DNA from: Hypericum androsaemum
Taxonomy: Eukaryota > Streptophyta > Magnoliopsida > Malpighiales > Hypericaceae
Direction of reading: 5' to 3'
Assembly: GCA_963995505.1 (NCBI GenBank)
Contig: OZ023183.1
Location: forward strand, 13,698,671-13,762,670
Length of the DNA stretch: 64,000 bases
Below the pieces are notes generated by a model. The model saw only the letters and a program-made list of their open reading frames with translations. It searched no databases and was not told the DNA's origin. The stretch's first letter is position 1. Every line of letters begins with the position of its first letter. Position numbers and translations under genes: made by a program. Shown here in pieces: positions 33,763 to 44,920 of the stretch.

Positions 33763-34529
33763 TTCGCATTGCGTGTATAGCTATAAGCCTGAAAAGGGCC
33801 TAATTAGGTACCCTCTTCTTGAAAAAAACATGAATCGTGCATTATTTGGAATAAAATATCATCCTTTTTTTTCATACCATTAGTCACTAATTTAGGTCAA
33901 GTTAGGTAGGATCTTTAAAAAGTGGTAAATCTCGTGCAACATATATTTATTATCTAACACATCTACATTGCTAAAAACTCAAACTTCAGGCATTTTAATT
34001 AAGTTAAAATAATTTACTCGCACTTTGATGTGCTTGTTGGTAATAAATCCTCTTGATCTTATATTACATAGAATTAGTTATACATGCACGCACAAATATA
34101 TGTAAATTAATTCAAATGAAAATAATAAGTCTGAAGTAAGAGGTCTTTTCTTTACATTTCTGCTTTGTATTGACCTTTTTGTATAAATATATATATTCAT
34201 ATTTTAAATATTTCTCTTGGATCGGAACATTCCGTATATTCCGCTGTTTCTTACGCCAACTATTTTTTATATTATTCCACTACATATTAGGACTGAGAAA
34301 AAACTTCGATCAAACTAAAGAACAAGATTGAACTAAATTAAATTGTTGATTTTGGTCCAGAACTATATGCCAATTAGTTTGACCGGTCTCAAATTTCAAA
34401 AAATTTTGTTTTAATTCTAGTCAGGTCTCCTACCTAGGAAAAAATATAGCGAACTAAATAATAATATAGGTTGTAACAACTTAGTTGATTAATTTACTTT
34501 CAATACATATTTTTTTCAGAAGTGAAATT
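33763..34529. other. AT-rich intergenic DNA
   Basis: Nothing recognised. Confidence 0.4.
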
Positions 34530-34534
34530 ATTAT

Positions 34535-35278
34535 TGTAACGTCCCATGATCTGACCGGCTGTCTCTAAAACCAATACAAGTCATTTTTAGCGTATTTTGT
34601 CATCATTCACACACACCCTCGATAACAAAGTCGCTTAATTTTGAAGTTCTTTCAAGATGTTTGCCAGAAAAAAAGGTATACTTTATTGATATGAATAGTA
34701 CAAATTAAATCATTTAAGTCTTTCTTATCATATCGGGGGTATCACATTCACCTTCCTTAAGTACGTGACGTACTCGTCACACATTATCTGTACAATCTCA
34801 GAATCCCTCATTTTCAAGTGTGGGATCAGTTTCTTCATGTCTGTCTCCCTTCACCTAGAATGTTTGCTAAGAGCTACTCAATGTCTGTGCACTCTCACAC
34901 CAGCGATCACTCTCCGCCTTCCAGGCACCGGGTGTCACATGCCTATCAACTTCAGCCTGGTTAGTCTCCGAACTACACCGTAATAGTGGAGGTCCTGCTC
35001 TGGTACCACTATTAATGCCTCGTAATCTGATCGACTGTCTCCACATACTAACACGAGCTTTTTCGAGCGTTCTTTGACCTCACTCGCACGTTCCGTGGGA
35101 AACTTTCCAGGAGGTTATCCATCATGAAATTACTCCAGGCCAAGCTCGCTTAATCTTAGAGTTCTTTCAAAATATTTGTGAGAAAATGAGGTATACCTTA
35201 TTGATATGAATAATACAAATTAAATCACTTAACCTTTCTTAATATATCAAATATTTCTTAGCATATATGGGTGTCACA
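34535..35278 (-). mobile_element. Cassandra-type TRIM with 5S-rRNA-like LTR
   Basis: A miniature LTR retrotransposon read on the minus strand. The right LTR (35013-35278) is the 5' LTR, starting TGTGACACCC. A primer site (tggtaccagagc on the minus strand, 34997-35008) follows it directly. The left LTR (34535-34746) is the 3' LTR, preceded by the purine tract aaggaaggtgaa. Flanks are ATTAT (34530-34534) and ATTTT (35279-35283), a 5-bp duplication with one change. The interior, under 300 bp, has no coding capacity. The 5S-like promoter in the LTR is the hallmark of Cassandra. Confidence 0.88.
35088..35172 (-). promoter_or_regulatory. 5S-rRNA-like internal Pol III promoter in the Cassandra LTR
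   Basis: The minus strand reads gaactctaagattaagcgag then cttggcctggagtaat, then tgatggataacctcctgg and aaagt. The order and spacing match the A box, intermediate element and C box of plant 5S rRNA genes. In the left LTR only the first part survives (near 34640) and the C box is lost. Confidence 0.85.
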
Positions 35279-35283
35279 ATTTT

Positions 35284-36240
35284 GTTAAACGCTCATTTGA
35301 AATTATTTTTGTTCTTTATATTCTGATTTCATTAAAAAAAATTAGTAAATGAAGAGTTTTTACTTAGTGTAAGTTTTATGACTACTATTTTTTATATTTT
35401 CTTCACTCGGTTGATTTTGGTAAGGAATATAAGTTGATTAGGCAAATGGCACTTGAGCGATACAAGAGTGGCTCAGTTTCGACGGACTACAAGTTTTTAC
35501 CAATTGAGGAACAACAGATTTCCCATTCCTTGAAAGTTGATTTTCCCCTTTCCTTTTTTAACCAGTGGTGTCATCTCAATAAGTTTGGTGCAAAAACTCT
35601 TTGAAATCTAGGACCACACTTTGTTGTCATATTTACGGATCATGAATAAATCCCATGTTGGTAACTAATATGCATTCTAGTACATATTTTTCACAATCTT
35701 GTAATGATTAATCTGAAAAGTGATAAAATTGTCTTATCAAATATTTAACATTGTTGCGTTTTTAAAGGACTCAAACTCAAAATCTTTTAATTAAATTATA
35801 ACAATTTCATCGTCCATTGATCCAAGTGCACGTTACTGGCTACTTTTATATCATTGGATAACCAATTCCTCCTTTCACACCCAAATAAATTGGGCACTTA
35901 CTTTTTTCGTGGAATGAAGTGGGCACTTCTTATGCAAGATAAAGTGCAGGAGGTGATAAAAATGGGGAACCCCAAAAGGTTGGCTCTTAATGTAGGCAAC
36001 TAGTAAACGTCAACGAGATTATTTCTACAATCTTCTGGTCCCTAGCAGAAGAAAACTATAAAGTTTCTTTATGTATCTATCGGCAACCTATCTTCCTTTC
36101 TCAGGACAAACCTTTTAAAATGAAATTTTAAAGTTAGATTATTTACACAAAGAATTATACAATTCTAGATTTTTGTCAAATCGTTTGACATTTTGTGCAA
36201 CACTAAATATCCTTTGCAATCTTAATCAATTGTTGGCAGA
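35284..36240. other. AT-rich DNA with a SINE-like fragment
   Basis: At about 35765-35850 on the minus strand, ggatcaatggacgatgaa and later ttttgagtttgagtcc resemble box A and box B of a tRNA-derived SINE. The same layout occurs on the minus strand at about 41975-42065. Nothing else was recognised. Confidence 0.35.
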
Positions 36241-36299
36241 AAGGTATGCTTGGAACCAATTTGGGTTGGATCGATAATTATTATTTAGCAACTTACAGT

Positions 36300-36690
36300 T
36301 ACATTCATCATAACCCACAGTAAAGTACTATAGATGAACAAAGACCCAAGTCTAACGTACTCATATTTGAATCGAAAGGTGCGGAGTGCACTATTCAGAG
36401 CTATATTGTGGGATATATGGAGACATCGACATATTATCATTTTCGAGGTCGCGAGATATAACTGTGAGCTTCTAATTTATTTGATCCTTGTGCAAGTTCG
36501 AGAGTGGTTTTCTGGTCCAATGCCACCAAATGAATATGTTATCCAGATCTTCTTCTTTTTATTAAATCTAATAGTTAGAGATTACATTAAGTGTGTAATT
36601 ATATCTAATCTTGAATTTAAAAGTTTTTTTTTTGTAATTTGTAAGTGTTTATTAGTGAAAATTTACTTATCAAAAGAAGAAGGTACTTAC
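36300..36690 (+). mobile_element. LINE ORF2 C-terminal fragment with tail
   Basis: The frame 36334-36720 reads LFRAILWDIWRHRHIIIFEV and then LILVQVREWF. This is the W-x-I-W-x-x-R pattern at the C-terminal end of plant LINE ORF2, as in the tails at 24240 and 29507. It ends in aaaatttacttatcaaaag, the tail word of the other copies. The 5' remainder of the element is absent. Confidence 0.65.
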
Positions 36691-36719
36691 TTTGAACGAA
36701 AATTTATCGATTATTTCTA

Positions 36720-37980
36720 ATTTTAACACATCTGAATCTTCAATGTCCATCCGATGGCCGAAAAAATGTAATCGGAACACTTTTGGGAAACAATTATCCA
36801 AAGGAATCCAGCATGATATTTGGACATTTTGTATGATTGTCTTGGAAAACGATGACTTGATCTTGTTGGTTAGTTCAAAAGAAAAGGCTGTCCTTAGGAC
36901 AAGGACCTCCATTTAGGAACAACTTTGGCAATATATCAGCCTGTTGGGAAAAAAAATCAAACATTAAAAGTTTCAAAGATGGAGGCGTTTCGAGAACAGT
37001 TTGCATCACCTTTTTATGAGACGGCAATTCTCAATCGAACCCAAAAGAGAAGGCAATAAGTCTATTCAAGCTTGGTCTAGCAGAAATGAGAAGCCCAAAT
37101 CCTCTGATGAATTGGGCCCACCGTCATCTCTTAAATTTAAGTGATCCTAAGAGAAACTTAAAATTGAAGATATTATCCCTACGTTTTCTTCTAACCACCT
37201 TGTAAATTCAGTGTATATAATTCAAAACTTCAAATAATTTTACCACTTTTACAACTAACAATGTAGTCATTTCAACACATCCACTTAAATGAAGTATATA
37301 GGACCAAGGTTTGCATGTGACTCGATTTCGCAAATATGCTAAACATGGAGTCCTTCAAATAACGTGTCACGAAATCAACCCGCTTTAATATTATGTTAGT
37401 TATTTTATATCTGATCCAAAATCTTAAAAAAATAAATTGATAAATTTTTCAAACTTATAAATAAGTTCGTCAATCTTACGGTTAACAACAACGTGGTAAT
37501 CTCAACACTAAAATAATCATCCCAAATTGCAAAATTTGATTGAGCTCGATTCTCAACTAATTAATATCCGTTGATACAACCGCAGATACCAATTTTAGCG
37601 GGATCAATTTTTGAGCTGTAAATTTTTCCGAGGAAAATATTCTTATGATTCTTCTCGTCAGCTGGGGAGAGTCCAACCGTGGTCAACTAGTTTTGGACGT
37701 GCATTAAGACCTCTGACAGGTGACACGTGGATGGCTATTTTCCAAGTTGTGAAAAGCTTCGTCCGCTACAAGCCAAAACGGCACCGCATAGAACGCGTCC
37801 ATAGAATCCTGTTGTCTGACTCCATGTGGTCTGGTCGTGTGGACCTAGAACCGATGGTCCAAATAGGACTTTTTTGTTTTTACCATTTAAAAAATAAAAT
37901 TTGGACGTTTTTATGGGTAAAATACGACGTTTAATCCCTCTAAATTCTCTTCTATTTTTCGTTTCATTTTCGTTTTGTCT
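36720..37980. other. Non-coding stretch, nothing certain
   Basis: AT-rich with a more mixed part at about 37590-37930, containing a 107-codon frame of uncertain meaning (37611-37934). I cannot support a gene. Confidence 0.3.
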
Positions 37981-37989
37981 CAGTGTTGG

Positions 37990-38285
37990 ATTTGAGTGTG
38001 TTTCTAGTGGTGAAAGCCGATAGCGAGCCTATTCGTTATCTAGGAGGATTGAGTGGGTGTCTTGTACAGTAGTACTATTAGGAACTCATTCCCTATCAAT
38101 TTTTTTCCTGCTCAATTTTGCAACAATATAATTTTTAGTGATTCCTCAAATATAACCTTCGTACTATTGTATTGGGAGCCGCCACACAGGAGATCCACAT
38201 AGTATCTAGGTTTTAAATAATACTACTATCACATTTATACTAACAAAAAAAATTTACCTACCAAAAAAAGTTAGAACAAATTAAA
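37990..38285 (+). mobile_element. Decayed LINE 3' UTR
   Basis: The end of this stretch (actaacaaaaaaaatttacctaccaaaaaaag) and an upstream gtactattgtattgggagcc phrase resemble the LINE tails at 24650-24900 and 29930-30160. Confidence 0.4.
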
Positions 38286-38663
38286 GTTATATATTAAAAA
38301 TTTTGAGTAAAAATTTGTAACTAAAGAAATTCGTAATATTTTACCATTTTTCAGTTGTTATGATGAAATTTCAAAGATTTGTTCAAGAAAATATCAAACA
38401 TGATACTTAATTTAAAAAGTCAAATCACAGAGTAAAGAAAAATGAAACCACAAAAAAAGACGTTGAACCATATGATACTAAAATAAAAATTTTCATAAAA
38501 TTAAAATAGTCTATTATTTAAATGATAAAAAATTGCATTAGTTATTTTCCAAATAAACCAATCTAATATATGCAACAAAACCATGCACTCGTTTTCAAAA
38601 GTTCAAAAAAAATTAAAATAAAAACAATATCTCGTACTTGAAACCGCACGAGAGAAAAAAAAA

Positions 38664-41315
38664 ACAAAGGGTAAATTAGCCCTAATTTTCAGTGTTTGGT
38701 TAAATAGACCATAGGGTCTTTATAGTTTCAAATAAATGCGACTATTCGCGTAGTTTAGTTTTATTATACTCCGGTCTCTCAGTGTAAATAACTTTTTTAC
38801 CCTTACGAAATTAATTAAAAGTTAATATGTTTCTCTCACCTCCTCGACGATTCTTCTCCAACAACAGTCCCAATCAAAAACCCTTGGAAGCAGCTTCGGT
38901 TGAGCGTCGTTGTCCCTCCGATTGACGCCGTCCGGAAAGCAGCTCCCAGTAGGAGCCCGATGTTACCGACGAGCGCAACACCGACCCCCTGTTGCTCGAG
39001 CTGTCGTCGCCCTAGCAGAAGGAAGAAATCGTGCGAATGAGCTTGTGAAGGAGAAACCCCACGCAACTGTAATACCCGACTATGCAATGTGAAATAAGTT
39101 AGGTTTGATCAAGTATGCTCAGTTATCAGGTAACATAATAATATATATTTGGGAAGAATATAAATTTAGGAATTTAATTTAGTGATCAGGACATTCTAAC
39201 AATTTGGCTATATATAATTTGGAGCGACTAATTAGTTAAGCTAGGTTCAAATAATTGAATTCTAATTTTAATATGATCAATAGGAGGAAAATTATTGGAA
39301 TTGGTGAATGAATAAAATTATAATTTGTGAAATTAATTGAAAATAAAATGAAAGCATTAATCATACTTGCTGAAATTAGATAAAGCTAGGACTATAAAAT
39401 ATTTAAGTACTAAATAAGGATGAAGTAATTAAAAACGTGGCAACGTAAAAAGAAACAGAAACGTGGAGAGGTAGAAACATGACGACAAGACAAATTAAAA
39501 TAAATAAATAAATAATAGAAGAGGCGGTGGAGAGATGTGAATTGGTAAATACATATATATCCATAATTAGCTCACTTCCTTTACTTCTACCGAAACTAAA
39601 GTCACCAGGGAAAAAAAAAAGATAAACAAGAGAGGGAGAAGAGAACCAAAGGGGGAAGAGAAGTCAACATGTAAAGAAATTTGGTCTCAATTATTTTAAC
39701 TAACAGTATTAAATTCTACACATAAGGAATAGCAAACACAATAAATATGTTGAGTATGAATCAGAGGAAAGTTTAAAGTAGTGGATAATGAGTTGGGATT
39801 TAGTTAAATTGGTGCAAATTGAGTTAGATGCATCGAATCCACTATTTATAAATAAACGGCGAAGCCTACCGAGAAACAGAAGAGTGGAAGACAAGTGTAG
39901 TTTGCCAAATACTTATTGTCAATGAAAATTAGCTATAAGTGGACTGTTAGATCGGAACCATGATTAGATAAGAAAATACACGAAGAAACCAAACTAAGAC
40001 AGGAGAAAGAAGGTAGAAATATCACAGGTCTTGAAAAATATTTGAGGAATATTTAGAAAAGATTACTTAAATATTGAATTCGAACAAGTTGAATTTCAAA
40101 TGAAGGAATTTGTATGTTGGAAAGAAGACTGCTGATCTTGATGGTCATTTAGCCAAAATCGGCAAACAAATAATATGTGATTCGTGGTTTCATTGATGCA
40201 CTCATTTATTTGCCATGATACATTGTGTACATTTGTCATATGAGCATTATAACATGAAATTATGATTTGTGAATATTTGGTTAATTTGGTCCCGTGGGGG
40301 CACTGTTTGATTGGTTCACTGGATATATTTGATTTGTTTGGAGCTTACGAATTTGTGTGATATGAAGAACTGTATGATATGGATGGTTCCGTTATGTGAT
40401 ATGGACGACTAATAGGTAGGTAAATTTACCTGTGACCAACCGGTGATGTTAGTATATGTGCACATATACTGAGAATACAATAGATTCAGATATGATATAT
40501 TTGGACGGCGGAGTTGATTTATGATGGCGCCTTTGAGATATGGTATCTTTGTGTCGGTGTGGGAGTGACACATTCTAGATCTGCCGAATGTTCGTCAGTT
40601 CTGTGATATGATTTGAAATTATGTATTCATGTGTCAAATTGTGTGACGGTACGGGACGTTGCATAGTTTACTCATATTTCTGTGCCTTTGTGTCACAGAT
40701 TCATTCAGGTAGCGACAGCAACGCCCAACCATCACTTGCTGCTGCCGCTCAACCTAGCCTCGTGCGCCGTCGTGCCAAGTGGATTCACTACCGTCCTAGC
40801 CGTGAGCTGCCATCGCCTTCGCTTTAACCGCGTCGTCTGTGCGAGGATGAGAGAGCATGTTTCCAGAGAGATGTCGCCTACCGACACCACTCTATCTCCA
40901 TCAGTTCCGGCCACCTACCGAGCCGAGGCCTCTTAGTCCGACGCTTTCAGACTCCGCCCTACAACAACCGTCGCCGCCGTTTAGTGGTTGTCTGGTTTGA
41001 TTTCTCCCTCTTCTCGCACTAGTGTTCTTAATGAAATAGGATTTTGGACTGAATCAGAAAGTGGAAAAGTTGACCGAAAGTTTTTCGCTTGCTCGCAAAG
41101 ACACCGGCAAGAAATTGGGAACGGGAGATCGGAGGATGATCAGAAGTTTTTTTCGAGAGAAGATGATCGGAGGTTTTGGTAAATCGGCAACAAGAGTTAA
41201 CAGTCATTTTAAGATAAAATAACTCGAAAAAAAAGAACGATAATATTATCAAAAAATTTCAGAATATAATTTAATTAAATTACACGAACACCAAAATTTA
41301 TTTTGAAACTACAGG
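38664..41315. mobile_element. MULE-like element split by a solo LTR
   Basis: The left arm (gggtaaattagccc, then tagtttcaaataaatgcg, gcgtagttta) is mirrored by the right arm at about 41230-41315 (reverse complement gtagtttcaaaataaatttt, gtgtaatttaattaaatt). The match is degenerate and the outermost right end is missing. GC-rich, apparently captured DNA lies at 38830-39067 and 40723-41190, and the solo LTR separates the two. No transposase is present and I do not recognise the captured gene. Confidence 0.5.
39068..40717 (+). mobile_element. Solo LTR, probably gypsy
   Basis: 1650 bp from TGTAATACCCG to GCGACA, flanked by a 5-bp duplication GCAAC (39063-39067 and 40718-40722). The TGTAAtACCCG start is common in chromovirus (Tekay/Del-type) LTRs. 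GC-rich flanks on both sides read as one continuous stretch if the LTR is removed. No internal coding sequence is present. Confidence 0.65.
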
Positions 41316-41623
41316 GTTCACGAGTATGCTGTATAAAACAGCTTCCCACCTGAGAGTTGCATGCATGAGCGAGATGTCTCCTCCTCGTCCACCACCACTA
41401 AATTGATCATATTAATTAATGTTCTTAGTCAAAATAATATTTATTTCATTTTTCTCCTGCCCATCAACTAAAGAATTAAACTCGATCAACCCATCAATTA
41501 TTATTAATGGCCGAGCCAAAAGGTTATGATAGCGGGCCCACTAATTTATTATTTTTATTTTTCTTTTGGTTTATAAACACTTTTTATCCGGACACTAACT
41601 GAACCAACTAATCTTAATTTGAG

Positions 41624-41945
41624 CCGGGTAGAATTAGAGGTGACCATGGTTCGATTCAAATAAATTAGAACTATAATTCACCAAATTCGAACTATAGAAA
41701 CTATAATTTGTATTTGATTCGTCCAAGGACGAATTCAGATTCGTATAATCACTCTTCGAATCTGAATTAAATTTTGATGAAACGAACAAATCGAAGTATA
41801 ATTTGAGCCGGGTGGAATTAATGGTGACCACGGTTCGAATTCAAATAAATTAGAACTATAATTTATCGTATTCGATTCGTATAAGTCAATTCGAATTCGA
41901 ATTAAATTTTCGAAGAAAAGAACGATTCAAATTATGAAAACCTTT
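41624..41945 (+). repeat. Tandem duplication with hAT-like end words
   Basis: gagccgggt.gaatta.aggtgaccatggttcg opens two adjacent blocks (about 41621-41800 and 41803-41945). Both are rich in gaattcgaattaaatt words. The taggggtgac-like start and purine-pyrimidine alternation suggest hAT-derived ends. No gene. Confidence 0.5.
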
Positions 41946-41974
41946 GATATGTTACATATCTATTCTAACAAGTA

Positions 41975-42065
41975 TTTAACACTTTTACCTTCTCAATGAT
42001 TTAAACTCAAGATCTCTTAATTAAGATAGAACAATATTCTTACTATTTGATTTAAGTGTTTGTTG
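41975..42065 (-). repeat. SINE-like fragment
   Basis: The minus strand has aaatcaaatagtaagaat (box A-like), then cttaattaagagatcttg and agtttaaatca (box B-like), close in layout to 35765-35850. It is degenerate. Confidence 0.35.
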
Positions 42066-42279
42066 GTATTTATTTTTATTTTACACCGAATTCTTTAATT
42101 TTTAAATAATTATAATGTTTTCACATGAACGTATTAATGGAAAGTATATTATCTATACAATAATAACAAATGCAATTTAATAGTAAAAATTGTTGACTCA
42201 TCGGCATACAAAAAAAATTTTAGAACTCAACGACACACGAAAGAGGTAGGAAGTAGAGTCGGTCTTGGATGTGTAAAAC

Positions 42280-42600
42280 ATTCTACGACCGTTTTAGGAG
42301 ATAAAATGGTTCGTCATGTTATGATAGAATGGTTTCATGGAACCGTCCCGAAAAAATGGGAACCGCGCCTGGTATAAAAGGAGTTGGATAAAATGGTTCG
42401 CCGAGTTATGATAGAATGGTTCGCCCAATTATGATAGAATGGTTCGCCCAATTATGATTGAATGGTTTCACTGATAAAAGAGGTTATATAAAATAGTTCG
42501 TCCAGTTATGATAAAATAGTTCGCTCAGGCATGATAAAATGATTCACTCTCCAGTACCGTACTGAAAAGGTCACTCCGATACCAAATCTGGTTCCAAAAA
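42280..42600 (+). repeat. Tandem array of ~20-23-bp units (copy 1)
   Basis: Repeats of ttatgat(a)gaatggttcgcc- and ataaaatagttcg-type units, with an inner inverted pair around gaaccgtcccgaaaaaatggg and an end at gataccaaatctggttcc. A homologous array is present in opposite orientation at 58985-59345. Unit arrays of this kind are typical of sub-terminal regions of DNA transposons, but no terminal repeats were identified. Confidence 0.75.
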
Positions 42601-43470
42601 CGTAGGGAAATATGTCGTGTGTGCGATAATTATCGGGAATGATCGAATTTGAGGCAACCGTCGTTGACCGGCGAATCATAAATGGACTTTATAGTCCTAA
42701 CTGTTGGGGCCCACTCGACTTTCTCTTTAGCTCTCTCTTGCAAGTTGACTGTCTCTTCACCGTTCAACGTGGACTCCTTGGGCGGTTCATATTTACTCCC
42801 TCCTTTATTATTACGTTCGTGCTTTTTTTGGGGTCAAAATTACGTTCGTGCTTCTGTAACTTCTACCGATGATAGTTGGTCTACAGAGATAATTGGTACA
42901 GGTAATAAATTTTTAAGTAAATATTAGATTTAAGTCGTATAGATTAGACAGATATTAATGTAAGAATTATTTTCAAAACATGATCGATAATAGTCAATTC
43001 TTCTTACCAAAAGTTCACAATTGATATATTATCTGACCAACAAACATTTGTCCAATCATAATTTACTGATAGAATTAATAAAACTTATCTAACAAAATTC
43101 AGGTAGTTTAATAGTGCACCTAAATGAATGTTTGTCCTTCTAAAAAAAAGAGTCATGTAAAAATAACTATTTTATCGATAAGTACAGCAAAACAGTATCT
43201 ATTGATGGAGACTTTTGGTGTAAAGGTATTGCAATTTGAATCTATTATATGTACTTAATACATGCAACATAAGAGGTATCCTTTTACTATGTCTCTAGGA
43301 TGAAAAAATGGATAGAACGAAATTGTTGTTTGAGTATGATTTATTACGTCAAACTTTCGAAACCCGTGAGCCTGAGTCAAGAAGATTATTCTCATTTCTC
43401 TCAAATTTTTCAACACCAAATGTATCCTCTTTTTTATTCCCAAATTGTCAACGACGAGATTTTTCAAGCC
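42601..43470. other. Intergenic DNA, nothing certain
   Basis: Two overlapping open frames of about 80 codons (42639-42927) have no recognisable motif. The rest is AT-rich. Confidence 0.3.
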
Positions 43471-43472
43471 CT

Positions 43473-43961
43473 AGTCTAGCCATAAATTTAAAAGTAAAAA
43501 AAAAACTATGTATCCATGCTGTATGTTCTGTCGACCGTTCTCTATTTTGTTACAAAGACAATAAAGTAGTAATTACCTAGTCTGAAGGTATCAATTAAGT
43601 AGCAGATGATCAATCCAGAAAATGTACCATTATGCAATATTAATCCTTAAAATGGACTTAAGGAGGTGGGCCTATCTAGAAAAGATTTCATGTAATTATA
43701 AACATTATTAAAATTACAGGAATCTAAAAAGTTAATAATAATTAAATGTTTATTGTGTCTTTCCACATCATTCTTTATAAAATTTTCACAAGATATACTT
43801 GTAACTGGTTGATTCTTACTCACAATCGAAAAAAATATTTATTATTTTTCACCTGCTAAAAGCTCCAAGTTAAGAGAGATTTTCATGGAAAAGAACCTTA
43901 TGTTGTTGTTTCTCTAAACCATGTTTTTTTAATGTAAATTATATTATTTGTCTCCCCTTCT
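43473..43961 (+). repeat. 490-bp segment also present inside the Athila-like element
   Basis: Matches 47252-47742 in the same orientation with only a handful of differences, from tagccataaatttaaaagta to ctccccttctttttct. Sequence on both sides differs between the copies. This copy lies just 70 bp left of the copia 5' LTR. Confidence 0.9.
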
Positions 43962-44410
43962 TTTTCTTCGGTAAATTCTCTTATTAAATATACGAAGAGA
44001 TTTATGAAAGAGAGTTGGATAAGAATTGTGTTGGGAAGTGGCTAGAAATTTTGGGGGCCTAGCGTCTGCTAGGGGTGGAAACAGAATGTAAGTGAGCTGA
44101 AGACCCAGTGCCTGCTAGGTGATGCGGCAGAAATTTTTTTTGTTTTGATCAGACTCTTATTTTGGACTCCTAGATGACATAGATAAGTTCTATGACTTGC
44201 TAAGGATTATATATATATATAAGGGCATGTTACCCTTGGTTGTATGACTTCGTAGCTCAGTAAATCATCAATAAACGATCTCTTTCTCTCTGTAGATGTA
44301 GATGGTTGGCCGATCCATGTTATCTATTGTGTCGTTGTTTGCGTTATTATTTTCTTGATTTCCTAATAACTGTTATCAGAGCTAAGGAAGAGGATAGCGG
44401 GTATTGACGC

Positions 44411-44606
44411 GAAGTTTGACTTGGTGAAGTTTGATGGATGTTTGAATTTTGGGTTATGGCAAAGGCGTGTCAGGGGTTTGCTAGTGCAGCAAGAAATGTT
44501 CAACGCGATGGAGGAGCAAGAGTTGAAAGCGTTGGAGGTCAAGGCAGTGGCTATGATTCGCTTGTGCTTGTGCTTCCAACTGGGTTTTGGAAGAGGATCC
44601 AAGTAG
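44411..44606 (+). pseudogene. Copia gag N-terminal fragment
   Basis: Reads KFDLVKFDGCLNFGLWQRRV and GLLVQQEMFNAMEE. This is the start of the copia gag domain (K-F-D-G-x-N-F-x-x-W pattern). It continues only about 60 codons before a stop, in a region followed by the gypsy insertion. Confidence 0.75.
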
Positions 44607-44920
44607 GAGTCAAAGAAGTTCAATAGAAGTTGCTTCAAGTGCTGAGAAGGGCACATGGATGGTTTTATCCATAACGAACTGGGAACCAAGACAACGAGGA
44701 GAGATCGACATCCACAACTATAGCCACATATTCAAACGTGTCAGATGGTGACTGGCTTTCTGTCTCATCAAGTTTAAAGCATCCTGGTAATTTTTTTAAT
44801 TAGGGACCCTAGATTATAACAAATATAGTTATAAAGGTAGGTTAATGAAGGTGGAGATGGATGCTACGGTAGGGATGAAGGGTGAAAGAGAACACTTACA
44901 AGTTGATTGTAGGTGGAGTC

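Noticed and set aside
34765..34983. 72-codon frame as a gene
   Set aside because: It lies in the short interior of the Cassandra TRIM, whose members carry no protein.
36334..36720. 128-codon frame as a novel gene
   Set aside because: The W-D-I-W-R-H-R motif and the tail aaaatttacttatc match the C-terminal end and 3' tail of LINEs elsewhere in the window.
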